From Gammaproteobacteria bacterium (GTDB lineage: Bacteria; Pseudomonadota; Gammaproteobacteria; GRL18): a stretch of DNA of 64,000 nucleotides. Positions 1 to 8,057 of the stretch are shown piece after piece; the stretch's first letter is position 1, and each line of letters begins with the position of its first letter. The position numbers and the translations under genes are program-made. The notes under the pieces were generated by a model that was not told the origin of the DNA, searched no databases, and saw only the letters and a program-made list of their open reading frames with translations. Location: NCBI GenBank assembly GCA_016744995.1, contig JADGDG010000004.1:236073-300072 (forward strand). Reading direction: 5' to 3'.

Positions 1-438
1 GCAAAGCTTTTCACCGCTTGTGCTATAAACAGCAAGGCTATCTGCTGGCGGTGATATGAAATTACCATTTTTATCTTTAAAACTGCTGATAACCTGCAAG
101 CCATTAGGAGAGCGAGCAGCTTTTATTATTTCCGATGTGCCGCCGCTGTAAGCAACAACAAGATTATTTTGAAGATCGATATCAAAGCCTGATTTTATCT
201 CTATGCCATGCGCATCACTCATACCGATTTTTGAGAGCGTAGTGATTAAAATATCAGAAACGCTTAGTTTCGGATCGGTTTTGACTTTAAGTGATATCTC
301 CTGCTCAAAGTCGTATTTACTTTGAATAATGATGACAGGGGCGCGCTGCTGCGTGCGATCAATTATGCTGATCTGCGCAGCCACCCCGAAGGGTGCTGCC
401 ATCATAATGATGGCAGCATATAGCTTAGTGAGTTTCAT
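1..438 (-). CDS. Secreted protein of unknown function, 3' end outside window
   Basis: The reading frame is open from an ATG at 438 to the window edge, so the C-terminus is missing. A GGAGAG ribosome-binding site precedes the ATG. Residues 1-21 form a signal peptide (MKLTK, then a hydrophobic stretch ending GVAAQ). The visible mature part, about 125 residues, looks like a soluble beta-rich periplasmic protein but matches no family I recognise. It is the last visible gene of a leftward operon with the lipoprotein (452-1132), the membrane protein and a small protein upstream, 13 bp after the lipoprotein stop. The set looks like envelope genes of an integrated or conjugative element; that role is inference. 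Confidence 0.75.
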   Translation of the reverse strand, partial: MKLTKLYAAIIMMAAPFGVAAQISIIDRTQQRAPVIIIQSKYDFEQEISLKVKTDPKLSVSDILITTLSKIGMSDAHGIEIKSGFDIDLQNNLVVAYSGGTSEIIKAARSPNGLQVISSFKDKNGNFISPPADSLAVYSTSGEKLC

Positions 439-451
439 AATTCTCTCCTTC

Positions 452-1132
452 TTATAATAAGTCTGAAAGATTGGATTTTGTCTGGGCAGTGCCCAGTAGG
501 GAAAAATCAAGCGTTCCATTTCTTGCGCGCTTTAATATCCCATGCGATCCTAGATAGGCTTGTAAGATCTGATCCTGGTCGGGATGAACGCGCATTATCT
601 TTAGAACGCTGAGCTGATCTGCAAATGATGGTAATGCTAGATCATCAGGAACGGCCTGCGGGACTTCTACCTTTATTTCACTATCAGTGCTCTGGAATGG
701 CACGTGAATAGTTGTCCCAATCCAGTACAGGCGAATATCATCAGGCTGGGTAAGTTTGATAGTTGTCTCAATTTCCTCAAAGGCCATTACCAGATCAGAA
801 AATGAAGGCTTGAAGGCAATAAGATCTCTTACATCTTTAGCTTGCGCCAATAACTGGCGCGGTGTGCCTGACCATGCAATGCGATTAGGCAGCGCGCTTA
901 AGATGATTTGAATTTGCGTATTGCGCGTTGCCTTGCGGCGATCCAGCTTAGTAAGTTGCTGGAAAAGGTGAAAAGCAGTATTTAGGGCATCTTCCTGCTC
1001 CTCTTCTGGCACAGTGCCCCCATTTTCGAATAGAACAAATATGGATTGGGACTGTGGCTTTTCATTTGTTTCTGGCCTGTCACCGCAGGCACTTAGAAAC
1101 AACGCTATAAACATGAAAGTAATAATTTTCAT
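452..1132 (-). CDS. Lipoprotein of unknown function
   Basis: 226 residues. The N-terminus has a lipoprotein signal peptide ending in the lipobox LSAC, with Cys16 followed by Gly-Asp, and a +2 residue compatible with outer-membrane sorting. The remainder is soluble; a stretch beginning FVLFENGGTVP after the linker resembles the first strand of an alpha/beta fold, but I could not assign a family. It sits 5 bp downstream of the membrane-protein gene and 13 bp upstream of the secreted-protein gene, so the three are probably co-transcribed. Function unknown. Confidence 0.8.
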   Translation of the reverse strand: MKIITFMFIALFLSACGDRPETNEKPQSQSIFVLFENGGTVPEEEQEDALNTAFHLFQQLTKLDRRKATRNTQIQIILSALPNRIAWSGTPRQLLAQAKDVRDLIAFKPSFSDLVMAFEEIETTIKLTQPDDIRLYWIGTTIHVPFQSTDSEIKVEVPQAVPDDLALPSFADQLSVLKIMRVHPDQDQILQAYLGSHGILKRARNGTLDFSLLGTAQTKSNLSDLL

Positions 1133-1137
1133 TTCAG

Positions 1138-1731
1138 CTACTCCTGTGTGGTTTTAAGGCTTCGAATTGAACGAATACTGAATAGCGCCAGTACTATATT
1201 AATTACCGCTACAACTGCGCTGACAGCTATTGCCATGCCTTTGTTCTGCGCTAAATATCCCATCAATCCGTTATCTTGCGTTTGCACAAAGACGAATTCC
1301 ATGTCCTCACGAGCTATAAGGGTATATAAATTTACAACCTCTAACCCGATAACCAGAAATAAAATCAATCCAGTAAATACTGCGATGATTTGATTTTGTG
1401 GATGAGAAAACCAGTCTTGTGGATCATCCATAATCTTTTGGCGGAAAACTTCAGACCAGATGAATAATGGCGTCCCAACTGAGAACGTGGCCATGAGCAT
1501 CGAAATGATGTGCGAGGCATTAGCATCAGGATCAAGTACGCCAAACACAGCTCCAATAATGGGCAGCTCTGAAAGAAAGGTATCATTCATGATCCCAATG
1601 GTTTCGGTGTAAACAGCGTAGAACATGGTGAACATCCCAGATTCTAAAATAAAGCAAAAAAGCACTGCCACAACGGCTGAGAAGCTTAGGCTAGATATTC
1701 CTTCAAACGGTGAAGATTCATCAAAGTTCAT
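1138..1731 (-). CDS. Integral membrane protein, about four transmembrane segments
   Basis: 197 residues with hydrophobic segments near residues 16-40, 75-92, 115-137 and 164-187. The loop between segments 2 and 3 carries a charged stretch (EVFRQKIMDDPQDW). The start codon overlaps the stop of the upstream small gene by 4 bp (ATGA), which supports translational coupling and this start. No recognisable transporter or secretion motif. Likely an envelope component of the same unknown operon. Confidence 0.8.
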   Translation of the reverse strand: MNFDESSPFEGISSLSFSAVVAVLFCFILESGMFTMFYAVYTETIGIMNDTFLSELPIIGAVFGVLDPDANASHIISMLMATFSVGTPLFIWSEVFRQKIMDDPQDWFSHPQNQIIAVFTGLILFLVIGLEVVNLYTLIAREDMEFVFVQTQDNGLMGYLAQNKGMAIAVSAVVAVINIVLALFSIRSIRSLKTTQE

Positions 1732-1925
1732 GATCTTGCCTCCTTACATTGTTTGAGTAAGGCATTCATACAGCCATGCTTGTAGCATCGTGGGTCAGTG
1801 CAGCTTTCCCATTGCTCACAAAACACAAGCCCAAGTTCTGGTTCAGGTGGGGATGGTGGCTCATAAACGGGATCATTTGCCGCTTCGAGCGCTATATTGA
1901 TGGTAATATGTGTATAATCAGACAT
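1728..1925 (-). CDS. Small cysteine-containing protein
   Basis: 65 residues. The C-terminal half has a C-x4-C-x4-C-x4-C-x7-C pattern (CEQWESCTDPRCYKHGC) that could bind metal or form disulfides; the middle is proline-rich. A purine-rich GGAGGC-type site precedes the ATG. It is the first gene of the leftward operon that continues with the membrane protein, lipoprotein and secreted protein. Not recognised as a known family. Confidence 0.65.
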   Translation of the reverse strand: MSDYTHITINIALEAANDPVYEPPSPPEPELGLVFCEQWESCTDPRCYKHGCMNALLKQCKEARS

Positions 1926-2057
1926 TTAAAGCCTCCTTGCCCTGATAGACACAGGGCAATCAAATTATAAGAACGATATTTTCGTTTAAGAGGCTTTGCG
2001 CAAAGCTTGTAATCAATAATATAGGGTGCAGAATAATTGATAAAGGTCGGAAGCATA

Positions 2058-2128
2058 CTCAAGTAAAGAATAATGCTTTCTAGTCAAGAATATGGTTTAA
2101 TGAATGTCTTCTAGTCAAGAATAATGTC
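2058..2128. promoter_or_regulatory. Three phased direct repeats upstream of the 299-aa gene
   Basis: The core GT(A/C)AAGAATA(A/T)(T/G)G occurs at about 2063, 2083 and 2114. The longer copies read CTAGTCAAGAATATGG and CTAGTCAAGAATAATG. Spacings of about 20 and 31 bp equal two and three helical turns, placing all copies on one face of the DNA. They lie just before the GTG start of the next gene, so an operator is likely; an iteron-type origin is an alternative. Confidence 0.45.
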
Positions 2129-2144
2129 AAAGAGACCCTGTTAA

Positions 2145-3044
2145 GTGAGTAAATCCTATCGATTAAAAAATGTGTATTGTAAAAATACGAAGTTATCTGA
2201 AGAAGAGTTTTCTCAGGTTGTTTGGGACTATTGCGGTTTCGTGCCTGCGTCGGTTTGCGCTGAGGGAGTAGGAAGGTCTCGTCAAACGGTGCAAGGACTT
2301 TACTCCAAATTAGGCGAAAGATTGACTTACATGTTTGAATGCAATGACTTTCCTAACTTTTCAAGCTCTATTGCAATTGAGATGATGGAGGATGAAAAAT
2401 TACTTAGGCATATTCTTAGCATATGGATCACGCCAAAAGTGTATGAACTGTGCTTGATATATGAATATGACCCTCTCCCTGATAAAGGGAAACATCAAAA
2501 TTCAGTTATAGTTAAAAGGACTGAAACAGCCTCATTCCTTATTCGTATTTTTGATCATCATGGCGAAATAATAGATTATTATGAAATTCCTGATTGTTTG
2601 ATCATGGAACTAGAAAATGAGTTTCGAGAGCCTTCAAAGGGATATGAAAGTCAAAAAGAGTTCATTGAAAAAATTATGTCTGCTCTATGTTATACGCAGT
2701 CAGATATAATGATTTATGATGAGTTAGTGCCAAAGTTTAGCTATGAAGCATATAAAGATTATCGAAATAGAGGGGTTGTGCTAAATCCAAATAATACTAC
2801 TGTATATAACTCTCGATACAGAATAATTAACTACATGATTAGAACAGAAAAATTCACGAGAGGTTTCTCTAAGAAAAAATATTTAAATTATTTTTCTCGT
2901 GCTCGGTTACTGGAGTTGATGATTTTTATGTGTTCATGGGCGCAAAGGAAACATAATGCATTAAAAAATAAAGAAATTAAGGAATACGCACGTGATGTGT
3001 CTTATATTCTAATTATGCTTTCGCTCAGATACAGGCCACTGTAA
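2145..3044 (+). CDS. Unknown protein with N-terminal HTH-like segment
   Basis: 299 residues from a GTG start. No in-frame ATG lies nearby upstream, and the start follows the phased repeats. Residues 36-58 (EGVGRSRQTVQGLYSKLGER) look like a helix-turn-helix. The rest is rich in Tyr, Lys and Arg with many aromatic residues and no recognisable catalytic motif. It may be a DNA-binding or replication/transposition-related protein, since the N-terminal part vaguely recalls some IS1595-type proteins, but no DDE signature is visible. Codon use is strongly AT-rich, typical of recently acquired DNA. Function unknown. Confidence 0.65.
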   Translation: MSKSYRLKNVYCKNTKLSEEEFSQVVWDYCGFVPASVCAEGVGRSRQTVQGLYSKLGERLTYMFECNDFPNFSSSIAIEMMEDEKLLRHILSIWITPKVYELCLIYEYDPLPDKGKHQNSVIVKRTETASFLIRIFDHHGEIIDYYEIPDCLIMELENEFREPSKGYESQKEFIEKIMSALCYTQSDIMIYDELVPKFSYEAYKDYRNRGVVLNPNNTTVYNSRYRIINYMIRTEKFTRGFSKKKYLNYFSRARLLELMIFMCSWAQRKHNALKNKEIKEYARDVSYILIMLSLRYRPL

Positions 3045-3080
3045 TTAGGCAATCAATAAATGCATCAAGGTCAAATTACG

Positions 3081-3353
3081 CTATAGACATAATGAGTCAG
3101 AATTTATGAGCTTGGGTTTTTCTCTAGGGGTATTGTCCAAATCACATTGTTCGTTTTTGCCAAGTGCTTCATGAGTAAATTTACATATATGCAAATGTAG
3201 TAATTTTCTATTCTGGTCGAATGGCTCTTTACTTATAGAATTAAGATAATTGTTTATATCTGCTATTTCGGCTCTTTCTTCTTCCATCAAATCACCAGAA
3301 AATAGACTACTTACATCCTTTGAAAATTTTACCTTATCGATTCCGTTGGTCAT
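3081..3353 (-). CDS. Small hypothetical protein
   Basis: 90 residues if started at the ATG at 3353, where GGTAGG lies six bases upstream; an earlier ATG at 3371 would add six residues and has no such site. The protein is acidic and predicted mostly helical (DVSSLFSGDLMEEERAEI) with no recognised domain. It is convergent with the 299-aa gene and borders the inverted repeat at 3386-3466. Could be a real small gene of the element or chance. Confidence 0.4.
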   Translation of the reverse strand: MTNGIDKVKFSKDVSSLFSGDLMEEERAEIADINNYLNSISKEPFDQNRKLLHLHICKFTHEALGKNEQCDLDNTPREKPKLINSDSLCL

Positions 3354-3385
3354 CCATAACCTACCTTCCATATATTATGGGTATC

Positions 3386-3466
3386 ACAAAAACATAAATG
3401 GCTTCAATAAAAATGAAATATTACGTAATGGTAAACGCTATTTTTTGAAGCCATTTATGTTTTTGT
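3386..3466. repeat. Perfect 22-bp inverted repeat with 37-bp spacer
   Basis: Positions 3386-3407 and 3445-3466 are exact reverse complements (core CATAAATGGCTTCAA). The right arm is part of the 3' coding end of the integrase remnant (KHKWLQK), so the left arm is an inverted copy of an integrase 3' end. It may be a relic of an attachment site or of an inversion junction. Confidence 0.7.
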
Positions 3467-3696
3467 TCCAAGCTAGGCCCTTCGCCATAGCGGGGTCGAT
3501 CATATTTATGCCCTATTAAAGCCGCCTGTACTTTATCCGGCGGCTCCACAGCAGTAAGCCTGTCTTCGAAGCTATGCCGAAGGCTATATAGGCTATGCTC
3601 GATGGATATATGAGAATATCTGATGAAGGAGTTTAGCTTGGATTGATATAATATATCATGCAATATATATTGGATTAAGGAATAGAAATTACTCAA
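3421..3696 (-). pseudogene. C-terminal remnant of a tyrosine recombinase
   Basis: The segment from about residue 35 onward (YSLRHSFEDRLTAVEPPDKV, then ALIGHK, RPRYGEGPSLE) is the catalytic C-terminus of a phage-type integrase: the LRHSFEDRL box holds the second catalytic Arg and ALIGHK the following His. The N-terminal arm- and core-binding domains and the first catalytic Arg are absent, and the first about 30 residues do not look like integrase. It is a dead fragment, probably from an earlier integration, distinct from the intact integrase at 5646-6974. Confidence 0.75.
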
Positions 3697-3699
3697 TTG

Positions 3700-3909
3700 A
3701 GAATGCTATTTTCTGAAGCTATCCCCTGCTTTTCTAGATTATCTACATCAGAAAAATATTTAAAAATCAATAAAAAACGATAAAGGTTACATCATAAACG
3801 CATTGCTAATAATCATTTTTCACAAATATAGTTATATAAAATCATTATTCACAAAAATTGCTGAATATAATTAAAATTCATAAACAATAACCGTTTTTCA
3901 AGATTATCT
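3700..3909. other. AT-rich intergenic stretch with a repeated 16-mer
   Basis: No coding potential seen. AATCATTNTTCACAAA occurs at 3811-3826 and 3840-3855 (29-bp spacing), with a degenerate third copy near 3885. This could bind a protein, but it lies downstream of hipA so a promoter role is not obvious. Confidence 0.35.
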
Positions 3910-5175
3910 TTATTCTCCAATAGAATATGGATTTAAAAACTGCCGTCCCCAGAACAATTTTCTATCGATCTCACTAAGCTGGGCTTCGTTACATACAGTA
4001 TCCCAGTTTGTTTCTATAGCTTGCTTTTGTTTTTCAAAAATTGCGCGCGCATCTTGTTCAGAAATAAGGAAAGAGTGTGCAGCTTCTAGGCAAGTTTTTA
4101 ACTGACTTAGATTATTATTGCCTGATATTTGCATCGCATGTGAAGCTTCATTGCCAGAGCGTCCTTGAGGGCATATATCATATGCAGGAGTAAGGCTTAG
4201 ATCTTGACCATTCCAAAACGCTGCGTGATTACGGGCGTGATCATCCGTATTGCCGCAAAGCACATTGAAGGTAAGGCGAGAGAATAACTCTATCAATGCG
4301 TCTTTTGGATCGGTAAAACGATAACGAATAATTTCAGCCAAAGTTTCATAGCTTGCGTAGCGCGCCATCATGTCATCAAGGGCAAAGAGAGTTAGTGCGG
4401 ATACCATTGATTTGCGCGTCCAGCCCTGCTTGGTTTTCTCACGGTCAAATCGTTCGACAAGTAATACATCTCGATTTGCTGCGGTTTCCAGTTTAACGGG
4501 TGCAACATTAAGCCCAACAATATCTGCCAATCTCATGGCGATAAATTCAGCTTTTACTACGCTGTATATGTCAGTGCTGGAAGAAAATTTAGCGACGTAT
4601 TTTCTATTATTATCTTCCACTAGAGCTTTCGGTCTTGCACCGCCAATGGCCGTACCATGGTACAAGGCAATATCAAGTTCTGGGGTGAGTGGAACACCTT
4701 TTTCAACACGCGCCGCAGAATCCAATAGTTCTTCGAGAGCAACATTGGTCGCGCTACGCGGTTCATAATGGGAGGGTGATTGTTGAAAATCCAATGCACC
4801 GATACGATCAGAACCTGACTCTAATAAATAAGTCAGTTCATCAAGAGCCGTTGTATCTGTATCCGCACCTTTCATTCCCAGCTTTTTATTGATAATTACG
4901 CGCCGCCCCCAAGCATCAGGCGCACCGTCACGAATACAGCCGGGCATGCTTAATCCATCAAGAAGTGGCAATGTTCCAGCCTCTAAGGGCAATTCAGGCT
5001 CATAAATAGGAATAGCTGGTATTGTGTCATTGACCCGCTCAAGATAGCTTTTACCGTAGTTGAACAATAGATTACCGTTATCAGTTTCCAGCTTTCCTGC
5101 TACAACTGGTTCGGTTTCATTCGGTAGCCATATCCAGACATAAGCTTCGCTGTATTGATTATCAGAAGTCATCAT
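3910..5175 (-). CDS. hipA: HipA-family serine/threonine kinase toxin
   Basis: 421 residues, full length for the family. An N-terminal couple_hipA-type domain (residues about 10-110) includes the AIPIYEPELPL segment. The kinase part has GGARPKALVE (glycine-rich ATP loop), VLLVERFDR and the catalytic/metal-binding stretch GNTDDHARNHAAF followed by PAYDICP, the HipA active-site pattern. HipA toxins phosphorylate a translation target (GltX in E. coli) and are inhibited by their HipB partner. The gene overlaps the upstream hipB by 14 bp. Target in this organism unknown. Confidence 0.92.
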   Translation of the reverse strand: MMTSDNQYSEAYVWIWLPNETEPVVAGKLETDNGNLLFNYGKSYLERVNDTIPAIPIYEPELPLEAGTLPLLDGLSMPGCIRDGAPDAWGRRVIINKKLGMKGADTDTTALDELTYLLESGSDRIGALDFQQSPSHYEPRSATNVALEELLDSAARVEKGVPLTPELDIALYHGTAIGGARPKALVEDNNRKYVAKFSSSTDIYSVVKAEFIAMRLADIVGLNVAPVKLETAANRDVLLVERFDREKTKQGWTRKSMVSALTLFALDDMMARYASYETLAEIIRYRFTDPKDALIELFSRLTFNVLCGNTDDHARNHAAFWNGQDLSLTPAYDICPQGRSGNEASHAMQISGNNNLSQLKTCLEAAHSFLISEQDARAIFEKQKQAIETNWDTVCNEAQLSEIDRKLFWGRQFLNPYSIGE

Positions 5176-5494
5176 GCACTACCTTTGTTTTTGACTTGAT
5201 ACGTTTAGGGAGCAAGGCAACTTTATCTTTTGTTTGTTCTATTTGACGTGAGAGAGGGAAATTATTATGTTCGAACAGATTTATGCCCACGAGGGTCGCG
5301 ACCTCAAAAACTAGGCCAATTACACAATTCATTTCGCCATTTTCGATTTTCTGTAAGGTCGCTCTGGAAATGCCAGCACGCTCCGACAGATTTTTCTCGC
5401 TCCATTTACGTTGTTTGCGCCCAAGCTTAATCTGTTCTCCGAGCAAGGCGATAGCTTCTAAGGCATATTTTGAATAAGTTCTTTGCTTTGTCAT
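5162..5494 (-). CDS. hipB: HipB-type XRE antitoxin and autorepressor
   Basis: 110 residues with an XRE/Cro helix-turn-helix at about residues 16-70 (LSERAGISRATLQKIENG is the recognition part), followed by a basic tail. It precedes and overlaps hipA, the standard antitoxin-first order. The DNA directly upstream holds several AATGATCATT-like palindromes that are probably its operators. HipB proteins bind HipA and repress their own operon as dimers. Confidence 0.88.
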   Translation of the reverse strand: MTKQRTYSKYALEAIALLGEQIKLGRKQRKWSEKNLSERAGISRATLQKIENGEMNCVIGLVFEVATLVGINLFEHNNFPLSRQIEQTKDKVALLPKRIKSKTKVVHDDF

Positions 5495-5520
5495 GGTGAC
5501 TTTTCTTCCAAATGTCTAGT

Positions 5521-5640
5521 TTAGTGATCATTAAGGTATGTAATGACCATTACTATAGTCAAAATTAACAGTAAATTTGTATGGAGTCAAGTTGAATGAC
5601 TATTTTAGCAGTCATAATGGGCTTAATGATCATTTTAATG
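5521..5640. promoter_or_regulatory. Cluster of hipBA operator palindromes
   Basis: Related short palindromes recur between hipB and the integrase stop: GTGATCATTA near 5524, GTAATGACCATTAC at 5540-5553, AATGACTATT near 5595, and the perfect AATGATCATT at 5625-5634 followed by AATGGTCA. Four or more copies upstream of hipB are typical of cooperative HipB autoregulation. Assignment to HipB is inference from position. Confidence 0.6.
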
Positions 5641-5645
5641 GTCAA

Positions 5646-6974
5646 TTATAATAATCCTGAATTCTTTACTCTTGTTCTTAATTCTTCAAGAGTAGGTATG
5701 TCCTTTGGCGTTTCGCAAGTCACAATCTGATCCAAGATAAATTCCCATACTTGTGCGGCACGGCGTTTCTCGAAGTCATAGGAATATTGAATGTAAACTT
5801 CGCCTGTAACATCTCTTTCACCATCGCTGTGATTGAGTATGAGCCGAGCATAGAGTTTTGGAAGTCCAACAGCAGTAATCCATGTTGCACCAGTGCGGCG
5901 CAAATCATGGGGGCAAAAATCTGAGATATCTAATGCTTTACGATTTTTGCGAATAGCTTGGGGCATGGCGGTAATGCCCAATGGAATTAATTCTGGATTA
6001 GGTTTTTTTGGTGGAGACATGGCGCGTGTCGCACCAAAGATATACGGTGATGCAATTGTATAAGGCGCAACTTCTTCTATAAGCTCCAGAGCGTAACGGT
6101 TCAATGGTACGCGGTGCATGGTTTTATTTTTTGTTTCGTGCATTTCCATTTGCCAAACATTTTCGTCTGGCTTAAATGCGCCATAGCGCATATTGCGCAC
6201 CTCAACACTGCGCTGCATTGTCACCAATGCAAATTTGAGTGCTTTAGCGGTAACAGGGGGAACGCTAAGCATTTCAAACCTGTTCCAGAATTTCCAAATT
6301 TCTTCAAAGCTTAAAATTCGACTTCTTGATCCTGATGCACCTAAAGATTCAATTTCCATGACAGGGTTATTTTCAATCAATCTTTTTTTCTTCGCTAAAT
6401 TGAAAAGCTGCCTTGTATAGGCAAGGCTATTTTTAACAGCAACTTTACCACTGCGAGAAGCATTTACTGTTTTTTTAGCACGTTTCAAAATACGAGATTG
6501 CATTTTGTCAATATCATCGGCAGTGACTTCATTAATGTTTTTATTTCCCATGATAGGGATCACATCGAGGTTAAAGACACGCACTTCTTCTTTAATCGAT
6601 GCTTTGCCTTTTAAGTTTGCATATTCGATATACACAGCGATAAATGCTGATACGGAGTAGGTAGCTTTTCTCTTTTCTTCTTCGGCTTTTTTATCTGCTA
6701 CCGGATCACGACCATATTGATAAACTTGTTCGTAAAGCTCGTCATACTCTTTTCGGGCTTGTCTAATAGTCCACTCTGGATATTTTCCAATTGATATCCA
6801 TCGGCTTATTTCTTTATTTTCTCCACTCATATATTTAAAAACAAATACTTTTGATCCGCTTGGATTGACGCGAATACCAAATCCGGGGCAACCATAACAC
6901 CAAAATGTTTGGCGTTTTGTTATAGGTTTAATATTTCTAACCACTGTATCAAGAAACTTTATTGTGTTTGACAT
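5646..6974 (-). CDS. int: Tyrosine site-specific integrase of an integrative element
   Basis: 442 residues. The N-terminal DUF4102 arm-binding domain shows GFGIRVNPSGSKVFVFKYM, then a SAM-like core-binding domain (about 110-220). The catalytic domain has MQRSVEVRNMRY (first Arg box), HDLRRTGATW (second box), LILNHSDGE and the candidate nucleophile Tyr in VYIQYSYDFEKRRA. It lies 250 bp from the 3' half of a tRNA-Lys gene, the expected target class, and its upstream DNA carries GGCTACTTGGCT repeats that could be arm sites. It looks intact. Confidence 0.93.
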   Translation of the reverse strand: MSNTIKFLDTVVRNIKPITKRQTFWCYGCPGFGIRVNPSGSKVFVFKYMSGENKEISRWISIGKYPEWTIRQARKEYDELYEQVYQYGRDPVADKKAEEEKRKATYSVSAFIAVYIEYANLKGKASIKEEVRVFNLDVIPIMGNKNINEVTADDIDKMQSRILKRAKKTVNASRSGKVAVKNSLAYTRQLFNLAKKKRLIENNPVMEIESLGASGSRSRILSFEEIWKFWNRFEMLSVPPVTAKALKFALVTMQRSVEVRNMRYGAFKPDENVWQMEMHETKNKTMHRVPLNRYALELIEEVAPYTIASPYIFGATRAMSPPKKPNPELIPLGITAMPQAIRKNRKALDISDFCPHDLRRTGATWITAVGLPKLYARLILNHSDGERDVTGEVYIQYSYDFEKRRAAQVWEFILDQIVTCETPKDIPTLEELRTRVKNSGLL

Positions 6975-7006
6975 CCATGTTCTTTCTGGTATTACGTAAA
7001 GCTGCT

Positions 7007-7040
7007 GGCTACTTGGCTGGCTACTTGGCTGGCTACTTGA
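7007..7040. repeat. Tandem GGCTACTTGGCT repeats beside int
   Basis: Two exact 12-bp units (7007-7018, 7019-7030) and a partial third (7031-7040, ending GGCTACTTGA). The same sequence recurs at 7344-7365 on the other side of the tRNA fragment. The position between int and the attachment-site core fits arm-type integrase binding sites; this is inference. Confidence 0.7.
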
Positions 7041-7222
7041 GATATGCTTCCTAAATGAGCAGAATAAGCAACTATGAGCAAGAAAAAATCTTTACAACTC
7101 TTTGTGAGTAACGGTTACATGGGTTTGTATTTTAAGGGGATGTAAAATTTTATAATTAAATCAAAGCAGTAACTTATAACCCTTACTCAGTCTACGTTAC
7201 AGCGGTTAAAATTGCGTTAAAG

Positions 7223-7274
7223 CTACTGACTTTTAATCAGTAGGTCGAGGGTTCGAATCCCTCAGCGATCACCA
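7223..7274 (+). other. 3' half of tRNA-Lys(TTT): attachment-site core
   Basis: The anticodon arm CTACTGA/CTTTTAA/TCAGTAG (anticodon TTT), the T arm GAGGG-TTCGAAT-CCCTC, the acceptor 3' strand AGCGATC, discriminator A and encoded CCA are all present. The matching 5' acceptor (GATCGCT) and D arm are absent upstream, so this is not a functional tRNA. Integration into the 3' end of a tRNA leaves exactly such a duplicate at the distal element end. The intact tRNA-Lys would then lie beyond the left edge of the window. Confidence 0.82.
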
Positions 7275-7343
7275 CTTTTCTCTCAATTATTACAATGCTT
7301 TATCTGACATATTAAAAATCATAAAAATCGCAAAATTACCCCT

Positions 7344-7365
7344 AGCTACTTGGCTGGCTACTTGA
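7344..7365. repeat. Second copy of the GGCTACTTGGCT repeat, right of the att core
   Basis: AGCTACTTGGCT followed by GGCTACTTGA reproduces the repeat at 7007-7040 in the same orientation, 70 bp beyond the tRNA fragment. Finding the putative arm sites on both sides of one core resembles an unintegrated attP or the junction of two tandem related elements. Confidence 0.65.
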
Positions 7366-7425
7366 AACAAAATCGGGAATTATCCCGATTTATTATGCTT
7401 CACAATTATTGTGGATAACTTTGCA

Positions 7426-7701
7426 CTAATCCGATTGGAGGTACATATGAGGATTTTTAATCCAATCATGCAGGTCTTTAAGGTGGAAGGCTTTTCGTAT
7501 GGAGTTTTTTCGTCGAGACAATTTGTGAGGTTTTGGAAATGTGCCCCGCGCAATTCTGCGGTTAATCTCTTGCCGCGATATACCGCAAAGTCGTACAGCT
7601 AGTTTTATGGGTATTAATGCATTGCTTTGGATCATTAAAGCCGCTGTCACTTGTGCTTCAAATTCTGCTTTGATACTTTTTTCGCTAATAATATTGTTCA
7701 T
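7426..7701 (-). CDS. AlpA-family phage/element transcriptional regulator
   Basis: 91 residues. The segment LAVRLCGISRQEINRRIARG followed by FPKPHKLS is the MerR-like winged helix-turn-helix of AlpA/Prophage CP4-57 regulators, which activate excision functions of integrative elements, and a C-terminal HLKDLHDWI motif completes the domain. AAGGA lies eight bases before the ATG. It points toward int with the att core between them, a common partner arrangement. Confidence 0.82.
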   Translation of the reverse strand: MNNIISEKSIKAEFEAQVTAALMIQSNALIPIKLAVRLCGISRQEINRRIARGTFPKPHKLSRRKNSIRKAFHLKDLHDWIKNPHMYLQSD

Positions 7702-8057
7702 GGTGCGATTCCTTATCGTTAATAGATATGGCTGTCAGCCACAACTATATTAAAAAGCACCCATTGAATTAAAAATACCAGTTCTCAGATCGAAATGGCA
7801 GGAGAAGACTGGAGTGTTTATTCCGTACTTATATTACACAGTAAATCAATTAATATTCAGTTAACACTTACTGCAAAGTTATTTCTCAGAATGGTGTTTT
7901 ATTGTGTTTTCTATTTAGGAATTTACGTCCTTGCAGAGATATTCCATCAAGTTTTCTAGCTTTGAATGCCGATCTGCCAGATTTTTTCTAACAGTAAATT
8001 TGCATTATTTTTAAAGAGGTGATATCAGAATTTGAGAAATAAAAGAAAGCCAACTGA
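7702..8057. other. Non-coding stretch between alpA-like gene and HEXXH gene
   Basis: No convincing reading frame on either strand. It presumably holds the divergent promoters of the two neighbours; I see no strong repeat or hairpin in it. Confidence 0.4.

Noticed and set aside
4370..4892. Rightward frames opposite hipA
   Set aside because: Shadows of the well-supported hipA gene with no ribosome site or domain.
7195..7274. Complete tRNA-Lys gene
   Set aside because: The 5' acceptor strand and D arm do not match the 3' half, so only an attachment-site fragment is present.
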